Below, in pieces: positions 7,036 to 21,555 of a stretch of DNA of 33,398 bases; the first letter of the stretch is position 1, and each line of letters starts with the position of its first letter. The stretch is from Rhodobiaceae bacterium (GTDB lineage Bacteria > Pseudomonadota > Alphaproteobacteria > Rhizobiales > JAKPQE01). The translations under genes and the position numbers were made by a program. The notes below the pieces were generated by a model. The model saw only the letters and a list, made by a program, of their open reading frames with translations, was not told the DNA's origin and did not search any database. The stretch is from positions 1 to 33,398 of the forward strand of contig JANQEG010000072.1 of NCBI GenBank assembly GCA_028278505.1, in the 5' to 3' direction.

Positions 7036-8246
7036 GCAACGTTCCGCGCCAATGCGCATTGCGACCACAGCTCGTTGAGCGCCTGCACCAGATGGTCGAT
7101 ATCCTCGTCGGTGTGCAGCGGCGACGGCGTGATCCTGAGCCGCTCGGTGCCCTTCGGCACGGTCGGGTAGTTGATCGGCTGGATGTAGATGCCGTACTGA
7201 TCGAGCAGGATGTCGCTGATGTTGCGACAGTGAACCGGATCGTTGACCATGACCGGGATGATGTGGCTCGGATTGTCCATATGGGGAATGCCGAGCGCAT
7301 CGAACCGGGCGCGCACCAGGGCAACACGCTCCTTCTGCAGGTCGCGTTCGATCTGGCTTTCCTTCAGATGCCGGATGCTCGCGGTTGCGCCCGCGGCGAT
7401 CGCCGGCGGCAGCGCGGTGGTGAAGATGAAGCCGGACGAGAAGCTGCGCACGAAATCGCACATCGCCGCCGAGCCCGCGATATAGCCGCCGAGCACGCCG
7501 AACGCCTTGCCCAGCGTTCCCTCGATCACGGTGACGCGGTCCATCAGCCCCTCGCGCTCGGCAACCCCGCCGCCGCGCGGCCCGTAAAGGCCGACCGCAT
7601 GCACTTCGTCGAGATAGGTCATCGCGCCGAACTCGTCGGCGGCGTCACAGATCTCGGCGATCGGCGCGATGTCGCCATCCATCGAATAGACGGATTCGAA
7701 GGCGACGATCTTCGGCCGGTCCGGATCGATCGCCGCCAGCTTGGCGCGCAGATCGTCGACGTCATTGTGCTTCCAGATCACCTTGTCGGCGCGGCTATGT
7801 CGGATGCCCTCGATCATCGAGGCGTGGTTGAGCGAATCCGACAGGATCACGCAGTTCGGGATCTTCGACCCCAGCGTCCCGAGCGACGCCCAGTTGGAGA
7901 CGTAGCCGGAGGTGAAGATCAGCGCCGCCTCCTTGTGGTGCAGATCGGCCAGCTCGGCTTCCAGCAGCAGGTGATAGTGGTTGGTGCCGGAAATATTCCG
8001 GGTTCCGCCGGCGCCGGTGCCGCATTTCTCGATCGCGGCATGCATCGCCTCGCGGACGAGCGGGTTCTGGCCCATGCCGAGATAGTCGTTCGAGCACCAG
8101 ACCGTTACCTCGTGCGTGGTGTCGCCGGTGTAGCGGGTCGCGCGCGGGAACTCGCCGGCATGGCGTTCCAGATCGGCGAAAATGCGGTAATTGCCTTCTT
8201 TGCGAAGACGGTTCAGTTCACCCTCAAAATAAGCGTCGAAGTTCAC
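7032..8246 (-). CDS. hemA: 5-aminolevulinate synthase
   Basis: A 404-residue PLP enzyme of the Shemin (C4) pathway that condenses glycine and succinyl-CoA to 5-aminolevulinate, the first tetrapyrrole precursor. The GTG at 8246 is chosen because AAGGAGG lies five bases upstream and the protein then begins [11 protein letters not shown], the usual start and length (about 404) of alphaproteobacterial HemA; an in-frame ATG at 8291 would run into puhE. Visible motifs are [17 protein letters not shown] (76-92), [12 protein letters not shown] (211-222) and the PLP lysine K247 in EGTLGKAFG. It lies 31 bp after puhE and overlaps idi by 4 bp. The puhE-hemA linkage is typical of photosynthesis clusters. 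Confidence 0.97.
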   Translation of the reverse strand: MNFDAYFEGELNRLRKEGNYRIFADLERHAGEFPRATRYTGDTTHEVTVWCSNDYLGMGQNPLVREAMHAAIEKCGTGAGGTRNISGTNHYHLLLEAELADLHHKEAALIFTSGYVSNWASLGTLGSKIPNCVILSDSLNHASMIEGIRHSRADKVIWKHNDVDDLRAKLAAIDPDRPKIVAFESVYSMDGDIAPIAEICDAADEFGAMTYLDEVHAVGLYGPRGGGVAEREGLMDRVTVIEGTLGKAFGVLGGYIAGSAAMCDFVRSFSSGFIFTTALPPAIAAGATASIRHLKESQIERDLQKERVALVRARFDALGIPHMDNPSHIIPVMVNDPVHCRNISDILLDQYGIYIQPINYPTVPKGTERLRITPSPLHTDEDIDHLVQALNELWSQCALARNVA

Positions 8247-8277
8247 TGCAACCTCCTTCTCACTTGCCAGTTGCTCG

Positions 8278-9144
8278 TTACTCGATGTCATGGTTTGCGC
8301 CCCTGCAGGTCGCCACGGGCCGTGGCCGCGTCTGCAAGGTTCGGAGCATTTCGATACCGCCGGCCGAAGGAGCGATCTCCGCCACCACGGGGCGTTTCGG
8401 CATCGCCCACCGCCACAGGACGGCGTCCGATATGGGCAGCACCAGGAAAAAGTGTTCGACGATCGCCAGCGCCAGGAACGTCGCCGTCAGCGTCAGCCCG
8501 ACGACGGTGTGCGCATCGCTCGCGCTTGAGACGGCGGTGATCAGATAGACCAGGACCGAGACCGCCATCAGGATCAGCGCGGGAAAGGCCGGGGTCGTGC
8601 GGTCGGTGCGGAAATAGCTGGTCAGATAGGTCAGACGGTCGGGCGTCATCTGGCTGATCGCGTTGGGCGCGCCGAAGAACACGGTGAGCTTGGCGCTGAG
8701 CCGCATGACCCAGAGCACGAGGAACGCCCACAGGCCCGCCTGATTGGGCGCGTTCCAGGTCAATGCGGCGACGACCAGCACGGTGATCGCCAGCGCGACC
8801 TCATGGTCACGCACCGCCAGAAAGGCGGTCTGGAACCGCCGGAAACCGGAAGCATCGGACGGGCACGGCAGCCGCCGCGGTCCGGTGACCGTACCGGTCA
8901 GGAAGATCAGCTCATGCCACGCCCACAGACCGAGCGCGCTTAAGAATCCCAGATAGGCGCCGTGGACGGTCTCCATTCCGGCGCTGACATAGAGCCCGAC
9001 GAGGCAGAGGCCGGCCGCCACTGACGCCGCGATCATGGCGATGCGACGTTGCGCAAACGGCGACCGCACCGCGAAAAGCACCACCCCGGTGGAAAACCAC
9101 CAGGCGAAAAGCACAAACAGGATCGGCGCGACGTAAAGGGTCAC
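8278..9144 (-). CDS. puhE: Photosynthetic complex assembly membrane protein PuhE
   Basis: A 288-residue polytopic membrane protein of the PuhE/DUF3623 family (putative photosynthetic complex assembly protein 2). Hydrophobic segments begin at the N-terminus ([15 protein letters not shown]) and recur along the chain, about seven in all; the motif [13 protein letters not shown] and the [10 protein letters not shown] segment fit the family. The start is a GTG (9144) with AAGGAA about ten bases upstream. It is known to influence reaction-centre and bacteriochlorophyll levels in Rhodobacter; the mechanism is unknown. It stands directly after puhC with no acsF in between, and before hemA. Confidence 0.92.
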   Translation of the reverse strand: MTLYVAPILFVLFAWWFSTGVVLFAVRSPFAQRRIAMIAASVAAGLCLVGLYVSAGMETVHGAYLGFLSALGLWAWHELIFLTGTVTGPRRLPCPSDASGFRRFQTAFLAVRDHEVALAITVLVVAALTWNAPNQAGLWAFLVLWVMRLSAKLTVFFGAPNAISQMTPDRLTYLTSYFRTDRTTPAFPALILMAVSVLVYLITAVSSASDAHTVVGLTLTATFLALAIVEHFFLVLPISDAVLWRWAMPKRPVVAEIAPSAGGIEMLRTLQTRPRPVATCRGANHDIE

Positions 9145-9217
9145 TGATCAGGCTTTCCTTAGATCGGCGGATCGGCCGGTTCCTCTGTATCGCAAAAAGG
9201 CGCTGCCGCTCATCTTC

Positions 9218-9706
9218 TTATCCCGCATTGTGGAGGAACTTCTCGAAGGCGGCCGCGTTGTCCGGCCCGAAGGCGTTCAGATAGAGTCTCTGGCCGGTCG
9301 CCGTATCGGACAGCGACACCCAGCCGTTTTGCCACTTTATTATCCGATAGGGCCGGTCCTTGTCGACATCCGCCACCAGACGCATGCGGTTGAGGCCGTT
9401 CATGGCGCCGCGGACGAACCCGCCCTTGTCGCTGGCGATTTCGCTGATCGCAGCCCCGGTGATGGCATCGGTCACCGTGATCCGCTCATCCGCGTGCACG
9501 GTGAGGACGACATCGCGGATGGCGACCGGCTTGCCGATCTTGTTGCGGACGGTGCCGATTTCGGTGACCTGGCCGAAGATCACCGCGGCCATGGCAAAGA
9601 CCACCAGCGCGATCGCCGAAAACAGCGGAACGCGCGGAAAGGCCGGCACGGCCTTCCCGGTCTCGGGCGTTTCCCGGCGGTCCCTGTCTCTCGTGCGCGC
9701 ACTCAT
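9218..9706 (-). CDS. puhC: Photosynthetic complex assembly protein PuhC
   Basis: A 162-residue protein with a charged, Arg-rich N-terminus, one transmembrane helix at about 28-46 (LFSAIALVVFAMAAVIFG) and a soluble, presumably periplasmic domain ending in LNAFGPDNAAAFEKFL. GGGAGG precedes the ATG. PuhC is known in Rhodobacter capsulatus as a factor for LH1 and reaction-centre accumulation and mRNA/complex assembly. It follows puhB by 15 bp. Family assignment rests on the puhABC context, size, topology and the GNxGxxxLxDTxTGxxLxLxAFG-like C-terminal part. Confidence 0.92.
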   Translation of the reverse strand: MSARTRDRDRRETPETGKAVPAFPRVPLFSAIALVVFAMAAVIFGQVTEIGTVRNKIGKPVAIRDVVLTVHADERITVTDAITGAAISEIASDKGGFVRGAMNGLNRMRLVADVDKDRPYRIIKWQNGWVSLSDTATGQRLYLNAFGPDNAAAFEKFLHNAG

Positions 9707-9721
9707 CTTCGACCTCCCGGA

Positions 9722-10408
9722 CTATTCGGCGGCGCCGACCATGCTGACCGAAGCGTCTTCCGGCCCCGCCGGCCGCTCGTCGGAGCGTTCGACCGAGATG
9801 CGCGGCGTCTCCGCGTCATTATACTTGCGCAAGGCGTCGGCGAGACGCTGGCCGGCCTCTTCGACCTTCGGAATACAGCGCAGCGCCGGTTCGGCCTTGA
9901 AGATGCGCAGCGCCCGGACATGAGGCCACGTCATCAGCCACGAGATGCGCTCTTCGCGATGGATGCGGACCGCGACATCGCCGATATCGCTGCCAAGGCG
10001 ACGGATGTCGGCCGAAATGATCCGCGCGAACGGCAGGTTCATGGTGAACGGCAGCGCCACGCCGATCCGCATGACGATCCGCTGATTGGTGATCGTGTAA
10101 AGCGTCGTCTTTTCCACGCCCCACGCATAGAGTTCGATCAGGCCCACGGTGATTGTGCCGAGCACGAGCAGCGCACCGGCGGAAAACAAGGATTCGCCGA
10201 TGCCCCGGCCGTCATAGAGACCGGTGATCATCGCCCAACCAGCGAGGATCACGAAGTAGGCGGTGAACCAACGGGTCTTCATCACCCGCCTGGCGATGGC
10301 GCGGCCATTCGGCCGCCCCTGCCAGAGAATGACTTCGCCCCGGGGCAGCTTCTCCGGCAGCCCCGGGATCGGTTCATACTCGTGCTCGTGGGCCGGCTCA
10401 GCCCTCAT
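9722..10408 (-). CDS. puhB: Photosynthetic complex assembly protein PuhB (PH domain)
   Basis: A 228-residue membrane protein. The N-terminal motif LPRGEVILWQGRP (20-32) is typical of bacterial PH-like membrane proteins; two to three hydrophobic segments follow (residues about 47-66 and 75-95), then a bacterial-type PH domain with TTLYTITNQRIVMRIG. PuhB helps assemble the reaction centre in Rhodobacter capsulatus. Its ATG overlaps the puhA stop (ATGA, 10405-10408), so the two are translationally coupled. The last 30 residues are polar and probably disordered. Confidence 0.94.
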   Translation of the reverse strand: MRAEPAHEHEYEPIPGLPEKLPRGEVILWQGRPNGRAIARRVMKTRWFTAYFVILAGWAMITGLYDGRGIGESLFSAGALLVLGTITVGLIELYAWGVEKTTLYTITNQRIVMRIGVALPFTMNLPFARIISADIRRLGSDIGDVAVRIHREERISWLMTWPHVRALRIFKAEPALRCIPKVEEAGQRLADALRKYNDAETPRISVERSDERPAGPEDASVSMVGAAE

Positions 10409-11178
10409 ATCAGCGGCTCCTGGCGCTCCGGCGTCGCATAGAGCGTGCCGCCGCCGTAATAGGCCGCGATCTTGTCTTCTTCCCGACGCGTGACCTTACC
10501 GGGTGCTGCCGGCATGGGCACGTCCGCGAACTGCGCGGCGGTGATCGCATCGACATAAACCCATTTCCTGCCAACACCGCCCTTCAACACGCAGAACGGC
10601 ATCGGCAGCATGACGGATTTGCCGTCGCAATCGACTTCCAGATAGCGGATCAGCGAATCCGCTCTGTCGACCCAGACATCGGTGACCTCGCCGGCGACCT
10701 CGCCGTCGGCGCCGACAACGGCCATGCCGCGCGGGTCCGGATCCTCCTCGACGACATGGAACTCAGTCGCCGTGCGCAGGGGAACGATGCGCTGATCGCC
10801 GTCGGCGGTAAGATCGACGACGTCCAACCTTTCGCTCCAGGCGGCCGGACCGACGCCGTCCGTCATCGGATTGCCCGTCGGCACCAGCGGTGATCCCGGT
10901 GAGGCGTCGAGCCGTTGCACATTCTCCGGAGCGCTATCGCGCTGGAAGTCGGGAACCTGCTTGGTTCCGCGATCATGCATGAGGCGGAAGGTCTTCGGCT
11001 TCGGGACGAACAGCCACGGAGCCTTGTCGTAGCTGCCGTCAAGATCGGATTCGAGCGGATAGCCCTCGCGCCGATCCTCCGTTCGCAGGTACCAGATGAG
11101 GCCGGCAAAAAACGCCCAGAACGCGTAGAGCGTAATCTGCGCGACATCGAAAATTCCAACAACCGATGCAGATTCCAT
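10405..11178 (-). CDS. puhA: Photosynthetic reaction centre H subunit
   Basis: A 257-residue subunit with one N-terminal transmembrane helix (about 11-31, ITLYAFWAFFAGLIWYLR) followed by the cytoplasmic PRC-barrel domain that caps L and M and guides protons to QB. The segment REDRREGYPLE-like after the helix, the acidic DVWVDRADSLIRYLEVD strand pair and the C-terminal EEDKIAAYYGGGTLYATP are characteristic. GGGAGAAAGGTC precedes the ATG. It sits downstream of lhaA (27 bp), as in most purple bacteria, so puhA can be read both from the bchF promoter and from a promoter within lhaA. Confidence 0.97.
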   Translation of the reverse strand: MESASVVGIFDVAQITLYAFWAFFAGLIWYLRTEDRREGYPLESDLDGSYDKAPWLFVPKPKTFRLMHDRGTKQVPDFQRDSAPENVQRLDASPGSPLVPTGNPMTDGVGPAAWSERLDVVDLTADGDQRIVPLRTATEFHVVEEDPDPRGMAVVGADGEVAGEVTDVWVDRADSLIRYLEVDCDGKSVMLPMPFCVLKGGVGRKWVYVDAITAAQFADVPMPAAPGKVTRREEDKIAAYYGGGTLYATPERQEPLI

Positions 11179-11205
11179 GACCTTTCTCCCGGTTGGCGAT
11201 TAAAG

Positions 11206-12645
11206 TTAGCCGGGCAGTTCGGCAAGGCCGAACCGCCAGTTGGCCGCCTCTCGACGGCCGCTTCGATAGGTAAGTGGGCCCAGAACAACCAGACTCACGA
11301 AGAGCAGCAGAATTTCAATGTTGTAGACGACGTTGTAGCCGACAGACGGATCGTTGAGCGTAGATCCCAGCGCGCCCGATGTGGCAACGGCGTTGACGAC
11401 GTCGCGCACGACCCCGCCGAGACCCAGCGAAACGCCGAGCGCGGTTGCCTGCACCGCCCCCCAGGCGCCGATCGCCAGGCCGTGATCCGTCGTCTCGCCA
11501 AGCTCCATCGCCGCCAGCATGGTGCCGACGGCAAAAAGCCCGCCGCCGAAACCGATCACCGCGGCGCCGGCGCGGAACAGGTTCGGCGCCTCCAGCGGCG
11601 CGGCGAAAATGACGGCGGCGAAGGCAAAGACACCGGCAAGCGCCCCCATGGCGGCGACGCGGTGCATCTCGAAGCCCTTGAGCAGCATCTGCCCGGCCAG
11701 CGCAAACCCAAGCAGCGTCCCCGCCGCCCAAAGCGCGGTCAGCATCGTCGTCTCGCTCACCGTGAGGCCCAGCAGTTCGGCGCCGTAAGGCTCCAGCAGG
11801 ATGTCCTGCATGCTGAACCCGGCGGTTCCGAGCGCAACGGCGAGCAGCAGCCGCACGGTCCGCGGATCGGAGCGATAGGAGGCCAGCGCCTGACCAAAGG
11901 TCGGCACCGGCCGATCGCGCCGGGTCCGCACCGGGTCGCGCACTTCCTGCTTCCACAACGCAACGACATTGACCGCCATGGTGAATACGGCGGCGCCCTG
12001 GATCACCTGGATCAGCCGCTTGGGGCTGAAATCGGCAAGCAGGAAACTGACCACGATCGCACTCACGAGCATGCCGATGAGCAGCATGACATAGGCCAGC
12101 GCCACGACCCGCGGCCGGCTTTCCGCGGCGGCGAGATCGGTTGCGAGCGCCAGCCCGGCGGTCTGGGTCATGTGCATGCCGAGGCCGGTCAACAGGAACG
12201 CCAGCGCGGCGCTGGCCGGTCCGGCCCATTCCGGACCCACTGTCTGTGATTGCAGCAGAAGCAGTGCAAACGGCATGAACGCGAGCCCGCCGAACTGCAG
12301 CAGCGAGCCGAGCCAGATATAGGGCACCCGGCGCCAGCCGAGGAACGATTTGTGGGTGTCGGAGCGATGGCCGATCAGCGCCCGGAACGGCGCGGCGAGA
12401 ACCGGAATCGCGACCATGATGGCGACCAGGCTGGTCGACACGCCGAGTTCGACGATCATCACGCGATTGAGCGTCCCGGTCAGGAGCACCACGGCCATGC
12501 CGACCGAAAGCTGGAACATCAACAGCCGCAGCAGCCGGCCGAGCGGAAGGTCGGGGGACGCCGCATCCGCGAACGGCAGGAACCGCATTCCGACGGTTCG
12601 CCAGAACGCGATGATTTGCCCGTTCGCTTTTGCGGCCAGGTTCAT
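11206..12645 (-). CDS. lhaA: LH1 assembly factor LhaA (PucC/BCD family MFS)
   Basis: A 479-residue, roughly 12-helix membrane protein of the PucC/BCD (bacteriochlorophyll delivery) branch of the major facilitator fold. Motifs include TGTLNRVMIVELGVS in helix 2, LIGHRSDTHKSFLGWRRVPY in the first cytoplasmic loop, GFSMQDILLEPYGAELLG and GLAIGAWGAVQATA. LhaA is known to be required for LH1 assembly, probably delivering BChl to nascent PufA/B. The start ATG overlaps the bchM stop (ATGA). It is assigned as LhaA rather than PucC because it lies between bchM and puhA. Confidence 0.95.
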   Translation of the reverse strand: MNLAAKANGQIIAFWRTVGMRFLPFADAASPDLPLGRLLRLLMFQLSVGMAVVLLTGTLNRVMIVELGVSTSLVAIMVAIPVLAAPFRALIGHRSDTHKSFLGWRRVPYIWLGSLLQFGGLAFMPFALLLLQSQTVGPEWAGPASAALAFLLTGLGMHMTQTAGLALATDLAAAESRPRVVALAYVMLLIGMLVSAIVVSFLLADFSPKRLIQVIQGAAVFTMAVNVVALWKQEVRDPVRTRRDRPVPTFGQALASYRSDPRTVRLLLAVALGTAGFSMQDILLEPYGAELLGLTVSETTMLTALWAAGTLLGFALAGQMLLKGFEMHRVAAMGALAGVFAFAAVIFAAPLEAPNLFRAGAAVIGFGGGLFAVGTMLAAMELGETTDHGLAIGAWGAVQATALGVSLGLGGVVRDVVNAVATSGALGSTLNDPSVGYNVVYNIEILLLFVSLVVLGPLTYRSGRREAANWRFGLAELPG

Positions 12646-13343
12646 TGCCGGATCACCTCAATGGCCTGCGACGTGTAAAAACCGCTTTTGACGCATTCGC
12701 TGCGCCCGACATTCCACCCCGAAAACGCCGCCTGCAGCATCAGATGCCGCTCCAGCCGCAATTTCGCCGTCGGCTGGATCGACGGCGCCCGGTCGGATTG
12801 GGGAAACAGCCGGCCGACCGCATGCATGACGGTGAGCGGAATGGTCCTCGGCGCAAACGTGGCGACGATCTTACGGTCGGTCCGCTCGGCCAGCGTCGAA
12901 AACGCCGCGACGGTATCGTCGAATTTGTAGTGGATCAGCGAATCCATGGCGACGACCGCATCGAACCGGCCGAAAGCCGGCGACAGCATGTCGCCGGCCT
13001 CAAAATGGACGCTGCCGGGCAGCGACAGGCGCTCAACGGCGGCCTCGGCGAACCGGATCATTTCCGGCGACAGATCGATGCCGATCACGTCGGCGCCGCG
13101 GCCGGCGAGCTCGACCGACATGGCGCCGGCGCCGCAGCCGGCGTCGAGGATGCGCCAGCCCGACAGGTCTTCGGGCAGGTAGGACAAAAGCAGATCGCGC
13201 ATCTGGTCGCGCCCGGCGCGCACGGTTTCGCGAATACGGTTCAGCGGCTCGTCGGTGGCGAGCTTCTTCCACCGGTCCAGAGCGGTGCCGTTAAAATAGC
13301 GTTTGATCTCACCGCGTCGTTGAATGTAGCGCGCGTGTTGCAT
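12642..13343 (-). CDS. bchM: Magnesium-protoporphyrin IX O-methyltransferase
   Basis: A 233-residue SAM-dependent methyltransferase that methylates the C13 propionate of Mg-protoporphyrin IX. SAM motif I is WRILDAGCGAGAMSVELAG (63-81), with an acidic end of strand 2 in DVIGIDLSPEM and the family block DAVVAMDSLIHY. The ATG at 13343 is preferred because GAGG lies seven bases before it; a GTG at 13355 in the same frame would add four residues and overlap bchL. It lies 8 bp after bchL and overlaps lhaA by 4 bp. Confidence 0.95.
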   Translation of the reverse strand: MQHARYIQRRGEIKRYFNGTALDRWKKLATDEPLNRIRETVRAGRDQMRDLLLSYLPEDLSGWRILDAGCGAGAMSVELAGRGADVIGIDLSPEMIRFAEAAVERLSLPGSVHFEAGDMLSPAFGRFDAVVAMDSLIHYKFDDTVAAFSTLAERTDRKIVATFAPRTIPLTVMHAVGRLFPQSDRAPSIQPTAKLRLERHLMLQAAFSGWNVGRSECVKSGFYTSQAIEVIRQ

Positions 13344-13351
13344 CAAAGACC

Positions 13352-17983
<4,632 letters not shown>

Positions 17984-18009
<26 letters not shown>

Positions 18010-19552
18010 CGTAAAGCGTCTCGATCGTGATCACATCGACGCCGCGTTCGCCGGCGTATCTCTCGGTGTTCCTGCGCGCCTTTCCGCGCACGAAGAACGG
18101 GATCTTCTTCAGTTCCTTTTCCGCCTCCGCCGACCATGTGGCGGCGCTGTCGCCGTCGTCAGCGTCCGCGTCGGGCACCGCTTCGACATGGGGCCCCGCG
18201 GCCGCGGCGCGGCCGGCCGGGGAAACGGCGGCCAGGTGCGAGGCCTGGACGTCGTCGTGAAATTCGAAATCGTCGCGGAACATGCCGAGCAGATGCTCTT
18301 CCAGCCCCATCAGCAGCGGATGGACCCAACCGTCGAAAACGACGTTGGCGCCTTCAAATCCCATGAGCGGGGAGTAGCGGGCCGGGAAATCCTGGACATG
18401 CGCCGGCGCCGAGATCACCGCGCAAGGGATTCTGAGCCGCTTGGCGATGTGGCGTTCCATCTGCGTGCCCAGCACCAGCTCGGGACGGGCGGCGGCGATG
18501 GCGTCCTCAACCTCGAGATGGTCGTCGGCGATCAGCGGCTCGACCCCGTATTCCCGCGCAGCAGTTCGGACATCGCGGGCGAATTCGCGCGCATAGGTGC
18601 CGAGACCGCAGACCTCGAAGCCCAGCTCGTCGCGGGCAACCCGGGCCGCGGCGATCGCATGGGTGGCATCGCCGAAGATGAAGACGCGCTTTCCGGTCAG
18701 ATAGTTGGAGTCGACCGACCGGGTGTGCCAGGACAGCCGCTGCGTCTCCGATTGCAGCGCCGGCAGCGGATCGACGCCGGCGAGCGCCGCCACTTCGCGG
18801 ACGAACGCCCGGGTCGCACCGACGCCGATCGGCACGGTGCGGACGATCTCCTGGCCGAACTCGCGCTTCAGCCATTCCGCCGCCGATTCGGCGACTTCCG
18901 GGTAGAGCAGGATGTTGAAGCCGGCATCGGGCAGCCGCGCCAGATCGGCCGGGCCGGCGCCGAGCGGCGCGACGACATTGACGGTCACGCCCAGGGCCTC
19001 GAGCAGCTTCCTGATCTCGACCAGATCGTCGCGGTGACGGAAGCCGAGCGATGTCGGCCCGAGAATATTGCAGGACGCGGCTGACGACCGCTCGCGGTCG
19101 GCCCCCCGGCCGCGCCCCGCAAACGCGCGCACGAGCCGGTAGAAGGTCTCGGCAGCGCCCCAGTTTTCCTTGCGCTGATAGGATGGCAGGTCGAGCGGAA
19201 TGACCGGAATGTCGAGATCGAGCGCCTTCGCCAGCCCGCCCGGATCGTCCTGCAGCAGTTCAGCCGTGCACGAGGCGCCGACAAGGACCACTTCGGGCTT
19301 GAACCGGTCGACGGCGTCGCGGCACGCGGCCTGGAACTTCTCGGCCGTGTCGCGGCCGAGATCGCGGGCCTGGAAGGTGGTGTAGGTCACCGGCGGGCGC
19401 GACGTGCGCCGCTCGATCATCGTGAACAGCAGATCGGCGTAGGTATCGCCCTGCGGCGCGTGAACCACATAGTGGACGCCGTGCATCGAGGCGGCGACCC
19501 GCATGGCGCCGATCTGCGGCGGTCCTTCATAGGTCCACACGGCCAGCTTCAT
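17984..19552 (-). CDS. bchB: Dark-operative protochlorophyllide reductase subunit BchB
   Basis: A 522-residue NifK-like subunit that forms the catalytic BchNB heterotetramer. The N-terminus [12 protein letters not shown] is typical, and D36 ([11 protein letters not shown]) is the unusual aspartate ligand of the shared [4Fe-4S] cluster. Further features are [16 protein letters not shown], the [23 protein letters not shown] block and the small C-terminal domain [19 protein letters not shown]. Between these an Ala/Asp-rich linker (about 435-475) is likely flexible. It lies 3 bp after bchN and overlaps bchH. Confidence 0.97.
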
Positions 19553-19555
19553 CGC

Positions 19556-21369
<1,814 letters not shown>

Positions 21370-21410
21370 CTCGCCCGCGGAGCCTGCTTCGATGGATCGA
21401 TCCACATTTG

Positions 21411-21440
21411 ACTCTAACGCCGGGGCGGCCAAAGTGTCAA
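21411..21440 (-). promoter_or_regulatory. Predicted bchF operon promoter
   Basis: On the minus strand TTGACA (21440-21435) is followed after 18 bp by TAGAGT (21416-21411), a -10-like hexamer matching TATAAT at four of six positions. The start of transcription would fall near 21404, about 35 nt before the bchF ATG. The -35 hexamer is one half of the degenerate PpsR palindrome described separately, the same geometry as in the bchG promoter. Confidence 0.5.
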
Positions 21441-21468
21441 TTTTATTTTACGTTAAAACTGGTTTACA
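21435..21468. promoter_or_regulatory. Degenerate PpsR-type operator pair
   Basis: The PpsR/CrtJ consensus is TGT-N12-ACA. Here TGT at 21435 is followed after 12 bases by ACG (21450-21452), and CGT at 21451 is followed after 12 bases by ACA (21466-21468). Each site therefore has one mismatch, and they overlap by two bases. Their position over the bchF -35 element supports a repressor role, but binding is uncertain. Confidence 0.45.
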
Positions 21469-21555
21469 ACGCCGCCGCAATTCGACATGCTAAAAGCGCC
21501 AGCAGGGCCGTCAGAACGGAATTGTTATGATCTGCATAATTAGGAAATGCACGTT

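Noticed and set aside
8247-8291. hemA start at ATG 8291
   Set aside because: It overlaps puhE and lacks a ribosome-binding site, whereas GTG 8246 has AAGGAGG at ideal spacing and gives the family's normal N-terminus.
21370-21432. Longer bchF starting at TTG 21432 or GTG 21405
   Set aside because: The extension has no similarity to BchF and would begin upstream of, or at, the predicted transcription start; ATG 21369 gives the usual length.
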